A stretch of 64,000 bases of DNA from Margaritispora aquatica (taxonomy: Eukaryota; Ascomycota; Leotiomycetes; Helotiales; Discinellaceae). Numbering within the stretch: position 1 is the stretch's first letter; each line of letters begins with the position of its first letter. Made by a program: the position numbers and the translations under genes. Below, in pieces: positions 35,680 to 46,978 of the stretch. The notes beneath the pieces are model-generated. The model saw nothing but the letters and a program-made list of their open reading frames with translations, ran no database searches and was not told where the DNA came from. The stretch spans positions 806,001 through 870,000 of the forward strand of contig VJWN01000005.1 of the NCBI GenBank assembly GCA_007644065.1. Reading direction: 5' to 3'.

Positions 35680-36915
35680 AAAATTGCAGAACGAGAACGG
35701 GTTGCTTGGTGATGGTCTATGCTGGACACTAGAACAGTAACAAAGATACAGTAATACATATTTCTATTTAGTTGGACGACGGGGATTTACGTAACAACGA
35801 TTCATTTACCCATAGTAGATTTATATATTCTAGGTTCTCAAATCATCTTGCTTAGATCTATCAGAGAAGCTTGTTATAACAGTACGTGATATACTCATAT
35901 TGATTCTGGTGTTGGCTCGGTAGTAACTTTGTTAGATACGGCAGAGGCACTGGTCACAAGAATCAAGGTTGATAATAGTTGAGCCGTTACTAAGTAAATG
36001 GCTTGAAATGGTTATTGGAGCTAAGCACGAAGCTTCTATCTACTTAGGAAACAACTAAAATTGATACAGAACCCTTGTCCCCGTGAAACACACAAGTCCC
36101 GGGAATGATCACCCTAATTCCCCTGTGTAGCCTTAATTGCAGAGTTCGGGCTGTCCACCAAAGCGAACCACTTTCCGATATAACCCCCCAAAAGTTTGAA
36201 GGTCAAAAACTGCAAAACAGCAGAGTGAGCACTTTTGACTCACTCCGAATTCCATTTGCTATCTCGCTTTTTGCCAGCATTTTATGCCGCGGAATTTGTA
36301 CCAATGTTTTTGCCAACACTTTATGTTGCGTACTTGCTGTATCGAAAAGAAGCTGATATGATACGAGAAAGAAATGTTGCCCGTAGGCGAAAGCGAACGC
36401 GTTGGGATGGTTTATAAACCTCGCGACCAAACACGTGCCCAGGCTGGAGCTGGATGACGAGATAGGCAAAGACATCGATGTCCTTGTGCGTGGTTGGGGA
36501 CATGTGTATTCACTGGGTATGTGTGGTCTACGTAGGTGGGTGGATGGGTGGAAAGGAAGAGGAAGGATAGAAGCCTGATCATAGGCAGAGCTCAAGTATA
36601 GGCGCGTTACAAATGTCCAAAGGGTAGAGAATGATTTGAGGCAGAATTGTATTCATAATAAAAAATTACAACAGTGTCGAAAGCCAACTCAACGAACAAT
36701 AGACCGACTTTTTCCAGGGGATGACCAACAACATAATTAATAAACACACCTTTTTGATCCATCACTTCCCCAATTGCTATCCAAGCTGTTTTTCCAGCTG
36801 TTAATGCTTCCTCGACCTTATCATCCTGTCCAAACAAACCCAGTTGTCCTTTGAAACTCCCATAATCATATTAGCTGAGGTACTTATCTCGGCCGAAACT
36901 ACGTTCATTTTATCA
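35680..36915. other. Convergent intergenic region, no supported gene
   Basis: A minus-strand frame at 36607-36837 ends just downstream of the zinc-finger gene. It has no domain and cannot be joined cleanly, so it is not called. Otherwise nothing is seen. Confidence 0.45.
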
Positions 36916-37868
36916 CTACTTTGTCTCCTCATCCTCTTTCGCGATCGGAATGTCCGTGGGAACTTTTACCCACGGCTCCTCATCTGCTCTACGCCCCTGA
37001 ATAGGCCCAACCATTCGAGCATTATCAACGGCCTCCCACTTCTTCAAATCAGCTACATTTTCCTTCCCACCAACATCCTCCCACTCAGCTGCATCTTCAG
37101 GATCAAGATCCTCAGAAGACTCGGCTTGGTTGACTGCCTTCTGAAACACCTTCTTCATGTCTGACGACAGCGGATTGGACGGGTTCGATTTTGGGAATAA
37201 TGCACCGGATGAAAATTCAGGAACCTCAGGGACTTCAACATACGGAGATTGGGACGAGCGCGAAGTGAGGGGCGCGAATGGCATTCGTGATAAATCATCA
37301 TCATCGTCCTCGTCGTCATTAGTTTTATTACCCTTGCGCACTTCCAAGCAAGAGTCGCAGACCCATATTGTTAACGGTTTGGAATCCATGTCCAGGCATT
37401 TGATGTGGTAATATCGATATTTGCAGGCCTGTGCGAAACATTTGATCGTGTTGTGATTGATGGCTTGTTTGCAGAGACCACAAATAGCAGGGCTCCCTGC
37501 ACTCAGAAGTACATCCATTAGCTGTTACATGCATTAGTAACACTTCTTGTGTAACCTCATTGCTGGAGAGAGTTTACACCCAATGCTTCTATTTTCTGCT
37601 CCACTGCATCCATTGTCTTATCCATAGCTCTGCGACCAACACCCAATACGGCTTCCAGAGCTGTTTTCTTCTCGTTAATGGCTCTTGCTGTTCTTATAAA
37701 CCCATGTTTTGGGAGTTTCTGTTCATTTTCTGTCAAAGAAGTTTGAGTTTTTGGTCTTTGCTCTGTTCCTTGATCATCTTGATTCATCTGGGTACTCGAG
37801 TGGTACTGCCTTTCTTTTCTCTTCTTTACCCCGATCGATTCTTGATCGACGTTGGAGGGTTCTGCCAT
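36916..37868 (-). CDS. PHD-like zinc-finger protein, two exons
   Basis: Model: exon 1 37868-37578 and exon 2 37521-36916, joined by a 56-nt phase-0 intron (GTAAAC donor, ACTAAT branch, ACAG acceptor); 298 aa. The first ATG (MAEPSNVD) is at 37868. Exon 1 is charged and ends in an amphipathic helix (AMDKTMDAVEQKIEALG). Exon 2 has a compact metal-binding module: CGLC, then C and C, then H-x2-C (YYHIKC), then CDSC, the Cys4-His-Cys3 order of a PHD-type finger. A disordered acidic tail with EDAAEWEDVGGKE follows. An alternative is two separate small genes, with the second starting at the ATG at 37518. The function cannot be assigned; chromatin binding is only an inference from the finger type. Confidence 0.6.
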
Positions 37869-39019
37869 ATTATGTTTTGAAATCAAATATTTCAACGAAG
37901 ATGATAAATTTGGAAGATAAAGTGAAAACAAGTAAACAGGTAATAGTAGGCGGCCCTTTCTCCCTCGGCTATTGATTTATTACTTCCCATACTTCGAGGC
38001 AATAGCGACTTTGACGGAAGTTGCGGACGAGTGGATGGTTCTGCGCAGAAAAATCTGTCTTTGGGAGATCGGGAGTCTAGCAATATGAAATGGAATCAAA
38101 AATATTCATGGCAGAGCTAGCTGTGTCAAGGAACTCAATACTAAACGAACAGAACACATGTCTAGACAAGGAAGATCGATTGTTGATATTGAAAGAACAA
38201 ATCAAAGAATCAACACAACTATCTGTCGACTAAGTAGTGGCGTGACGCGAAGCAACTTCTAAGCATACCTATGTAAAGTAGAATAAGTTCAGGTTCGAAG
38301 CACTTGTCTTCAACTATCCTTCGCTGCTGAGTCCTTACTACTTAGGTAGAACTCTTGAAAAGACTTAAAGCACTTCAATCAAATAAGAGGTCCTCTGTTT
38401 ATCATGTGCAGTAGACCAGATAATTCTGCAATCGTCTTCAGAGTATCTAGTGTAGATATAGACATTATGGCTTGAGAGTCAGCTTTGCATCTCAAATGCC
38501 AAGAACGGAAGACACTCATACAATCCAATCCTAAGTCTAGGTCAAGTGACCGCTCTTGTCTATTGCACATCGCAGTCTTTGCCCAGCTTCTAGTTTCTCA
38601 AGCCTCAATGTCAAGAGTCTTGGATTCTTGGATCGACGTCTTGTCGAGTTCGGAAAATCCAGAGTGGCGAGATAGTCGGACCCGGGATCGGATATAAACC
38701 GGCTCCGATACACTCGGAACGGCTCGCTTCGGACATTTTAGTTCTTGATGGTGGCAACAACTTCGCTCTTACAACACGAATTAGAGACTCTTCAACCATC
38801 GGTCCCGAAAAGATTGCACACTCGAGTCACAAATGCGGGGAGTGTCCGAGTCTTGCGACGACCACTTGCCAGGATGCAGCCACATCTTTAGCATTTGTGG
38901 CGTTGAGGTGACTGTCAACTTGGGCATCTTGTACGCGCGGCTCTTCGAGGCTTCTACTCCTAACCACTGAGCATGCTTTCAAGCTTTCTGATGCCTTCTT
39001 ATCACTTCGGATTTTAAGG

Positions 39020-39024
39020 AGGGG
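39020..39024 (+). promoter_or_regulatory. Possible stress response element (AGGGG)
   Basis: AGGGG at 39020-39024 matches the core of the Msn2/4-type STRE, about 235 bases before the Hsp20 start. Five bases occur often by chance, so only position and gene type support it. Confidence 0.25.
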
Positions 39025-39138
39025 TAGGTGGATGATGCGTAGTCGCATTGTTGTCTGATATCTCTTGGCTATTCACAAGCCATTGCCTAAGTTGCCTTCG
39101 TTGTCTGAACGCGTTGCTGCTTGCCTACTCGATTTGCT

Positions 39139-39145
39139 ATATATC
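39139..39145 (+). promoter_or_regulatory. TATA-like box of the Hsp20 gene
   Basis: TATATAT lies about 112 bases before the Hsp20 start codon, followed by a C/T- and C/A-rich leader. Stress genes often use TATA promoters. No clear triple NGAAN heat-shock element was seen. Confidence 0.4.
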
Positions 39146-39256
39146 TCCTGTTTTCTTCCACCCCATGCCTGCTTTTCTTTCTTCACTACACACTTCATCT
39201 TTATTCAAGACGAACACGTTCACAAAAATACAATCTATCACACACAAACCACAATC

Positions 39257-40384
39257 ATGGCATACAATCATCAACAAGTACCCTTTTGGGATTTCATTCG
39301 ATCTTTTGATCAACAAGGAGCAGGTGTAGACCACGCTCAACCACCCAATTTCTTTGGACCTCCTCCCCATCACCCACCTTCACACCACGGCCCAGGGCAC
39401 CATCACCCTCCTCCACCACCAGGAGCATTTGGTTTTGGATTTGGCAGCCCAGAACATCATAGAGGAGGTTTTGGTGGATTCGGTGGATTCGGTGGCCCAG
39501 GAGGATGGGGTGTACCAAGAGGATGGGGAGGACCAGAAGGTCATGGGCCGGGTCCATGCCGCGGAGGCAAGAGAGGAAGACACTGTCGCCGTGATCGCGA
39601 GGAGAAGGATGGTGAAGCTGCTGGTTCTCGAGATGCTTCTCCAGATGCGGAGAGAGGAGAAGGGGCCGAGAAAACAGATGGGGAAGCTAGAGACGGCCCA
39701 TCGGACGGAGAGGGACATAGAGGACCTCGTGGATTTGGCCGCAGAGGACATGGGCATGGCCCGCACGCAAGAGGTGGGAGGGGTGGATGGGGACACCATG
39801 GACGTAGAGGCCATCCATTCGGCGGCATGGGAGGTATGGGAGGGCCAGGTCAAATGGGCGCTTTTGATTTGAGTGGTCTCTTCAATGCTCTCAATTCGCA
39901 CCCTATGGGTCAGCAGCCATGGGCACAGATGCTCCGCCAATACGCTCAACAGGCAGGACTTACTGGTGATGCTACACGATCAGGAGAAACCTTAGTTCCA
40001 GAGGATGTCGATGCGGAGAACACATTTGTTCCTCCTGTCGATGTCTTCAGTACTGAATCTGCATATATCTTGCATATTGCTCTTCCAGGTGCCAAGAAGG
40101 AGGATGTTGGAGTCAACTGGGATGCTGAGAAGGGCATCTTGAACGTCGCTGGTGTTGTTTACAGACATGGCGACGAGGAGTTCCTCAAAACACTGAGCCA
40201 GAGCGAGAGAAGAGTCGGTGTATTTGATCGCAATGTCAAACTTCCACCTGGAGATGAAGAGAAGGAGGAGGTTGATGGTGATGCGATATCCGCGAAAATG
40301 GAGGACGGTGTCTTGGTTGTGACCGTGCCGAAGGTTGAGAAGGAGGAGACCTGGACTGAGGTTAAGAGGATTGATATTTCCTAG
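39257..40384 (+). CDS. Hsp20/alpha-crystallin small heat-shock protein with long His/Pro/Gly N-terminus
   Basis: Single exon, 375 aa. Small heat-shock proteins hold unfolding proteins in soluble complexes. The ATG at 39257 opens MAYNHQQVPFWDFIRSF, a usual Hsp20 N-terminal helix. Residues ~30-195 are low-complexity: His/Pro-rich first, then FGG and GGWG repeats, a mixed-charge Arg/Glu stretch, and GHGH/RGG-like repeats. A short helical part (FDLSGLFNALN) precedes the alpha-crystallin domain at ~255-370 (PPVDVFSTESAYILHIALPG, then GVFDRNVKLPPG and the last strand MEDGVLVVTVPK). The C-terminus has VKRIDIS in place of the usual I-x-I/V tail motif. Typical Hsp20 proteins are 150-250 aa, so the low-complexity extension is the odd part. 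Confidence 0.85.
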   Translation: MAYNHQQVPFWDFIRSFDQQGAGVDHAQPPNFFGPPPHHPPSHHGPGHHHPPPPPGAFGFGFGSPEHHRGGFGGFGGFGGPGGWGVPRGWGGPEGHGPGPCRGGKRGRHCRRDREEKDGEAAGSRDASPDAERGEGAEKTDGEARDGPSDGEGHRGPRGFGRRGHGHGPHARGGRGGWGHHGRRGHPFGGMGGMGGPGQMGAFDLSGLFNALNSHPMGQQPWAQMLRQYAQQAGLTGDATRSGETLVPEDVDAENTFVPPVDVFSTESAYILHIALPGAKKEDVGVNWDAEKGILNVAGVVYRHGDEEFLKTLSQSERRVGVFDRNVKLPPGDEEKEEVDGDAISAKMEDGVLVVTVPKVEKEETWTEVKRIDIS

Positions 40385-42007
40385 GCGATGTATCAATAAC
40401 CTCTAATTTGGTATTTTGGACGGGAGTATAGGAGGTGGGAACGGTTTCTTTTGGTAGTTTCTTACATGGTATAATAATGATCTTAGAGATTAAGCAAAAT
40501 CAAATAAAAAAAATGCCATCTGGCAATATACAAAACATCGTCTTGAAATTAAAATGTGACATATGCCATTCAAAACTTGTGGCTACCTCCGTACAGATCG
40601 TAAACTTTCGTTTTCCTGCTACAAGCAACTGAACGGCGACTAGAGATGATTGAACATAGTGCTCGAACAATGATGTATGAACGTCTCGGGTCGGCACGTG
40701 TCTCGGCCCCAGAATTGGGACCAGTGCGCCTCGGGCAGTTGGGCAGTTGGGCAGTTTAGCCTCGCGAGGTGAGCTGGCACCAATCTACGACAGCAAAACA
40801 AAGGTGTGAGCAGGCCACTTGCCTCAGAATCGGGGCGTTTTTGCCTCGGGCGTTGGATACGAGGGAAAGGAGCTGGATATTTTGCTTTTGAGCTGCAACT
40901 CCTCTAACTGTCAACGCGGCACAACATTCTCACTCCATTCAATTGGTAAATTCTAATATGTTGCCCTGCAGCTTAGGTTCTATCTTTGGGAATCTGCCTT
41001 GGGCGGTCTTGCTTCTGCACATGCCAAGACAAGCAAGATTTGACAGATGCTAAGGTAAAGTTCTTTCTCATCTACAAGATATATATATCGCCCTTCCCTT
41101 CCCTTGCCGGATTTCAGACCTGCTCAACAAGGAGGTTCTGTTAAGAATCCGACTTAAGGAGTAATGAGGCCCGCTGCGTGATGTAAGTTTCCACTTGTCA
41201 CTACAGGCACAATGGAGAACTATACTAACTTGAGAAATGTTCAGCAATTTTATCCCCGGTTAATTGATCTCAGTCTGAACGCCCACTTCCCTTACATTGA
41301 CTTTCCAAGTCTGCCAAGTCCCAACAGCCTCCAAGACTTGAATTCTTTCACCGCCGACACTCATCAAATAATCTTTGATTCAACGCGTAAGATAGCCCCA
41401 GGTTTAGAAACTGCTGGCGAGTCCTCGATGTTAACGTACATTATAGTTTCAGGAGGTATCTTCTTTTCTGAAAAAGATGTCGATCAACAAGATGTCATAT
41501 TTAGTATGTGAAACCATCCAAAGACATCTTATAATCTACCCCAACCCCCCAAACCTCTCCGACGACCTTCTCCTTCGTCTCCCTCTCTCCTCCGTGCGAC
41601 CTCCATCTCACCACATCTTCTCATGGCTGTGGAGCAGCTAGAGGGACTACGGAACAAAGAGGCCCTCATCTCACAATGCTAACTTCTCCAAAGATTCACA
41701 CTTGAACCAGTATTCTTCGAACAACAACTGGAATGAGCAAGGTCGCTAGTGCTTCCAAGCGCCCCATCTATCAGCTTATTAGCTCACATATCCACAGATG
41801 AAAACTATGTACATGTCAATACCGATAATCCATTTAGCTATATAAATAATAGCCAGGGTTATTCTATAGGGTATGCCATATGCAGCTCACATTCGCCAAA
41901 TTCCCGACTTTCTGAATCAAATCTTTACGTCACGTTTTCGGGTACTAAGCAGCTGACCGATACTTTACAGAGAGCAGTCTTCCTCCAGCATATATCCTGC
42001 CTCCAAC
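40385..42007. other. Intergenic, one weak small frame
   Basis: A plus-strand frame of 99 residues at 41212-41511 (MENYTNLRNVQQFYPRLIDL...) starts in a fair context but has no known domain and no neighbour to join; I do not call it a gene. The rest holds nothing supported. Confidence 0.4.
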
Positions 42008-42640
42008 ATGGCCACTGAAACCCATGTGATTGCTGCCCCTATCGACTCGGGAAATACGACTGGTTATAGACCCGAGCTGCGGTGTTTAGTCCCCGAGTGC
42101 TCACCAGACCGCAAATTCCCCTCCGAATCCGCTTTGCGGTCCGTATACTCTCCTCCTACGAATAACCTGATGTCAACACTGACACACTTCAGGAAGCACG
42201 AGGCTAGACACAGCAAGCCTTACATCTGCCAAGTCCCAAATTGCAAACACACCCGCTTTGGCGACAAAGCCGGGCTGGATCGACACAACCGCGAGGTTCA
42301 CGGATCACAGACCTACCGCTGCCCTATTACTTCATGCAAACGTCACGCTCGAGGATTCCCAAGGAAGTATAACCTCTTTGAGCATCAGAAGCGATGTCAT
42401 TCGTCTCAGTCACCAAATTTGGCACCGCCATCGATTTTCAGACAACAAACCCATATAAGTGACAATATGAATGGACAAAAAGAATCCTATGAGAGCGAGT
42501 CATCCTCGAAGATGGTTACTGGGGGTGGCGAGAGGTTGAGAGAGAAATTAGAGAATCTTTACAAGATGCGGGCGGAAATCGAGATGGATATCGAGACCCT
42601 GGAGAGAAGTTTGGATCTCCTGGGAGAAGATTCCCCCTGA
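42008..42640 (+). CDS. Three-finger C2H2 zinc-finger protein
   Basis: Probably a nuclear DNA-binding protein, target unknown. A 54-nt intron (42139-42192, GTCCGT donor, CTTCAG acceptor) must be removed. Only then does finger 1 read C-x4-C...LRKHEARH with correct spacing. The intron is a multiple of three with no stop, so the unspliced frame (210 aa) is also open; the spliced product is 192 aa. Finger 2 is YICQVPNCKHTRFGDKAGLD followed by RHNREVH, and finger 3 is YRCPITSCKRHARGF followed by NLFEHQKRCH. The C-terminus is a coiled-coil-like helix (LREKLENLYKMRAEIEMDIE), perhaps for dimerisation. Confidence 0.8.
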   Translation: MATETHVIAAPIDSGNTTGYRPELRCLVPECSPDRKFPSESALRSVYSPPTNNLMSTLTHFRKHEARHSKPYICQVPNCKHTRFGDKAGLDRHNREVHGSQTYRCPITSCKRHARGFPRKYNLFEHQKRCHSSQSPNLAPPSIFRQQTHISDNMNGQKESYESESSSKMVTGGGERLREKLENLYKMRAEIEMDIETLERSLDLLGEDSP

Positions 42641-43719
42641 TGATCTTGAAGGTAGATTTTTGTTTTCTGTAGGGGAGTCTAATCATTTCCTTGCAATTGG
42701 CGTTTGGTGGTATAAGTTAAAAAGATCAAAGGGTGTTTTCGTGTTTCTCAAGCTCTCAACTTGACGGGGCATAAAGTTCCTGTCGAGTCTTCGATTTTTA
42801 GTTAGCGGGTGGCCTGTAAAGATGTAAATATTACCTTTTGGGACCATCAGTAAACACATGGTATTTGATTAACCTTACGGTGATATGTGCATCGAAACAG
42901 TGGTAAATGGCACGTGCTGTTAGTACTTGAGTTCTTAGGTGGCGTCTGCCGACGTCGGCTGTCCCTAGGTAGAATTATATGTTGGTATCAAGCAGAGTGA
43001 ATACGGTACAGTTAAATTAGAGGTTCAATTGCTCTGTATATTCATAGATAATCTATAGGTAGGCAACGACTCTGTTGTTTCGAATTGCTGCCTTTTGATG
43101 TGTCGTCACTCTAAGCGAGTCCAGCCTAAGGTAGGTAGGTACCTTGAGTACCATCAGTAGGATCCGAAGCATCCAATAACATTTCTCTGAACGAGATTAC
43201 CTAGTGACATCTTCACCTCTCGAACCGTCGTAAAAGCACAAGAAACAAGATTTCTACATGTGTCTAAAATCCCAAAATTTGCCCCTCGGGAGTGTGGCGT
43301 TGACGCCACAGTGGCTGTCATATGATTTTGCCTATTTACTGACGATCCACATCTTCAGCGTTGCCCATCGCAACAACAATTTATCTGCAAAGTCGCCCAC
43401 CAAATAAAGATTAATACTTTGACCTCTGCCGCCCAGACTACGTACGACATTCACCGACCCCTCAATTCCAGAATTTGCTTTTGTGCAAGTTCTGTGCGGT
43501 GATTCTCGTGCCTGCGATTCCAAAGGGACTCTGTTGTGAGCTTTTGCTTTGATACGTCATTCCTTAATCGCCCTTGCACGACGTTTGCGGATTTCCAGTC
43601 GAGGCCGTCGCGACAGTTTACTACTCTGGCTTGCGCATTCTGGTCTTACTGTACACATCGACTGTGAACATCTACTTCCTTTCCACTGCAATAGTCGGTA
43701 ACAGAACGGCGAAGCAATC
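42641..43719. other. Intergenic, Src1-type gene promoter side
   Basis: No domain-bearing frame. Presumably the 3' UTR of the C2H2 gene and the promoter of the next gene. Confidence 0.5.
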
Positions 43720-45968
43720 ATGTCCGATACCGACAGCCTAGACTATCTGCAAACAGGCTTCGAGCCCTCGAGCTTGACTGTTCCACGTCTGCGATCAATA
43801 CTGGTTTCTCATAATATCGACTACCCATCTGGTGCAAAGAAGCCTCAGCTCATCCAGATATTCACCGACAATGTCCTGCCACAGTCGCGCAAGATCTTAT
43901 CAGCAAGAGCTCGCGCAAAGAGGACAAGTCGAGGGATCGTGGATGCTGAATCATCGCAAGAGAGCCTAGCTGATGTCGACGACGAGGAGGAAGAGGAAGT
44001 AATGCCGCCGCCTCCTACACCTCGTGCGAGATCGAGTAGGAAGCCGTCGTCAAGGGCTAGAAACGATGAAAGCGAGACGGACTTGCCCGCTCCTCGCAGT
44101 CCAACAAAGAGAACACCTAGAGTGGCCAACAAACATCCACGAGCTTCCGATACCGAGACTGGAACAGATATGGATATCATCAGGCCTTCAGTGCGAAAGT
44201 CTCGCAGAAGTGAGGCGCCAACGCCAGCACCTGCTCCAATCGCTGCACCACTACCTAGAATGCAACCGGTTGTATTAGACGATGGAGCTGGCATCTCCAG
44301 GAGAGAAAGCGCTTTCACTTATGACAATCCTTTTCAGAGTGGCAGCTCACCACCTCCTGGTTTAGGCAGCGAGAGGAAGAGGAAAAGCTTAGGGTCTAGT
44401 ATGAGTGCCAGCAAAGATGCCGCAAGGCGTAGAACAACTTCATCTAGTTCCAGAAAGCGAACAGATCCTCGGCAGGCTGATGACGGTATTCATCCACCCA
44501 CCTCGGCAACCTTTGAGATTCCTGTCAGTGCCCTGCGACCGCCTATTGATTTGGATGACAATGGTGTCGAGGCTAGCGAAGAATTTACAGCAGAAGAACA
44601 AATGGAGTTGGTCAGAGAACGTGCTTCCCAAGGGCTGGATGTCCTTCCCCCACGACGAAGGCAAAGACAACCATCGCGTGGTCTTCTCAAAGGACCTCTC
44701 GCACTCGCTTTTCTAACGGTTATGGGAGGTTATGCGGCATGGTATCGACAAGAAAAGATTGCTGTTGGCTATTGTGGCGTTGGTCGCGATGCAACTCCGG
44801 TCATTCCTGCTGATGTCGATGTTCCTGATTGGGCTCGGATACTGGTTGAACCACAATGTGAGCCATGTCCTCTTAATGCTTTCTGTTCGGTCGACCTGCA
44901 AAGCGAGTGCATCATTGACTATGTGAAAAAACCACACCCCCTGTCGTTGGGTGGCTTGGTACCTATACCTCCCACGTGCGAGCCAGATGGAGAGAAATTC
45001 AGGAAGGTCAAGGCGGTTGCAGATAAAGCTGTTGAAGAGCTTCGGGAACGGAGAGCCAAATTCGAGTGTGGTGATCTGGTTGATGAAGCCGGTTTCCCCG
45101 AGCCCACCGTCGGTATTGATGCAGAGGAGTTGAAGAAGGAAGTCAGCAAGAAGCGAAGGAAGGGCATGAGTGAGGGCGAATTTGAGGAGCTTTGGGTTGG
45201 AGCCCTGGGAGAGCTCGAGAAGCGGGACGAGATTGAGAGTGCTGGTGATGGGTTAGTTGCTTCATTTTCTATCTACCACAATCTTCTTGACGAGCCTGCT
45301 TTGCCCATTCCTCCACTCTACAGCACATATCTGACAAAATCCAAACTAACCAGGCTTCATATTCCTCCAGAGACCATCGTATCCTCTCCTCAAACTCTTT
45401 CGCTCGCCTCCCCTTCAGCTGCTCCGTCAGAAGACACCTCCGACTCACAGTGGCAAGATATCGTATCCAAATTGCTTCTGTGATTGGGATCTTGGGGATT
45501 TACTTATACATTCGCTCAATGTTTGCTGCTCGGGCTACCGTCAAAGCTGCTGTCCCTCATTTGGTCTCGCTTACACTGGAAAGACTCACAATGCAAGCAA
45601 CCTTGAGCGCGCAAGATCCCGACACGTACCCTGAACCATGGATTTCCATTGGTCAAATGAGAGACGATGTCCTTCGAGATGAACATAGCATCAAGAAACG
45701 GGAGGCGTTATGGAGTAAAGTCCGTCATGTCGTCGAAATGAACGCTAATGTACGCTCATCTCAGCGTGAAGGCCGGAATGGCGAGGTCTCTCGTGTCTGG
45801 GAGTGGATTGGAGCAGTTGGCAACATTGAGAGTGGCGGCGAGAGACGGAGGAAGAGCGGTCGAGTTAGCTGGGGGGTTTACGATAATGGATCCAGTCCTG
45901 TTTCAGGCACGGATGCTGGTCCGGAGGTGGTGCAGTCTAAATGGCAGGAGGGACGGCCGATCTACTAA
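43720..45968 (+). CDS. SRC1: Src1/Heh/MAN1-family inner nuclear membrane protein, two exons
   Basis: These proteins span the inner nuclear membrane twice and help tether chromatin and assemble nuclear pores. My preferred model is 43720-45251 plus 45371-45968 (709 aa). A HeH/LEM-like helix-extension-helix domain lies at ~18-50 (LTVPRLRSILVSHNIDYPSG). A long basic Ser/Arg linker follows, with likely nuclear-import signals such as RKRKS. The first membrane span is near 324-342 (LALAFLTVMGGYAAWY). A Cys-rich lumenal MAN1-C-like domain comes next (CEPCPLNAFCS). The second span is in exon 2 (IASVIGILGIYLYI), followed by a winged-helix-like end. The intron has a CTAAC branch site at 45346-45350, and the acceptor TCCAG at 45370 sits about 20 nt after it. 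Splicing choice decides whether the second span is kept (see findings). Confidence 0.9.
45252..45370 (+). other. Terminal intron of the Src1-type gene with tandem donors
   Basis: The donor region reads GGTTAGTTGC, giving GTTAGT at 45252 and GTTGCT four bases on at 45256. The branch-like CTAAC is at 45346-45350. Two AGs follow, at 45353 (very close to the branch) and 45370 (good pyrimidine tract). Donor 45252 with acceptor 45370 gives the full-length frame. Confidence 0.65.
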
Positions 45969-46978
45969 TTTCTTCGCAAGTGTTCCTTTTCAGGACGGAT
46001 TTTTCTTTTGTTAAATAATGTGTCGTGTTGTACGTGGAAATAGACGTCTATTGGTCTTTGGTGCTGCGGGCGGATTTGGTTGGGTTTAACGGCTGCTATG
46101 ATACCTAGGTAGTTCGTAGATTTGTTTGTCCTCGGTGGGCGGATCAATGAAATCGTAATACTTTACATGGCTACGGCTCCTCGTTGTTTTCCGCATCCGT
46201 GATTGTCTGAATTGTAACGGCGAGCTTTATACACTGGTCTTGCCCAAAGTGTCGCTCTCGTGAGACATGCACAAACTTCAAGTTGAATTGATCCAGCGAA
46301 CTAAAATAATGGACCTGTTTACTATTGCCCAATTCTTAGAGAAGGATCAATTTATCCCCGTAAAACATATTTGAGACTATATTTAACCTCTATAGTGTAA
46401 AGGATAAAATGTCACGGTTTTAAGGCACACATATGCAAATCTATCATAAAGGAATCACACATAGATCTGCCCTCAGAGTATTTCTGAAGAACGTGAAACG
46501 CATGTACGAAAGAAAAGGTATCTTGAGCTCACCCTGCTCGCATAATGTCGTCACAGCTTAATCTGGCTGAAAGGCATCTTCACTTTAGCAAATTAAGTAT
46601 CTCCTACGGGAATACGACAGGCAACAATGATCACATATGAAAAACTCACAATCACGAAATGTTACTATAGACAATAGAGTAGCCATCGTTATTCCATTTC
46701 AGCTAGCTACTTGCGACCGCTTCCCCTGATTAATCCATAAGATGCTGAGCGATGCTTCCACACCAATTGTAATCTACTGGATAGATGCACTGGAACAATT
46801 CTACAGCAAAAACGACAAACAAATCTGGGATGGAAATTCATAGTAATGATTGCAGAGCGAGAATTGTGGAATAAGTGCAGTTAGCAATCATCGTCCTGCT
46901 CTAGGTATATTTTTGACGAACTAGATAGGTTTGACTTAGTGGCGAGTCTTACCTGATATCCATCTTCTTCATCCAATA
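45969..46978. other. Convergent intergenic region, no supported gene
   Basis: Between the 3' ends of the Src1-type and Cys-rich genes. No domain-bearing frame. Confidence 0.5.

Larger units (their letters stand above)
37869..39256. other. Intergenic, includes the Hsp20 promoter region
   Basis: No gene is seen. The right part contains an AGGGG stress-response-like element and a TATA-like box listed separately. Confidence 0.5.

Noticed and set aside
36607..36837. 76-residue minus-strand frame after the zinc-finger gene
   Set aside because: Tested as a third exon. The zinc-finger frame ends in a natural stop before it and no donor keeps phase, so it is left out.
41212..41511. 99-residue plus-strand frame
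   Set aside because: No domain, no neighbour to splice to, and length within chance expectation.
45353..45354. AG at 45353 as the main acceptor of the Src1-type gene intron
   Set aside because: It lies only about four bases after the branch-like CTAAC, too close for normal splicing, and the AG at 45370 gives the full-length frame with the better donor.
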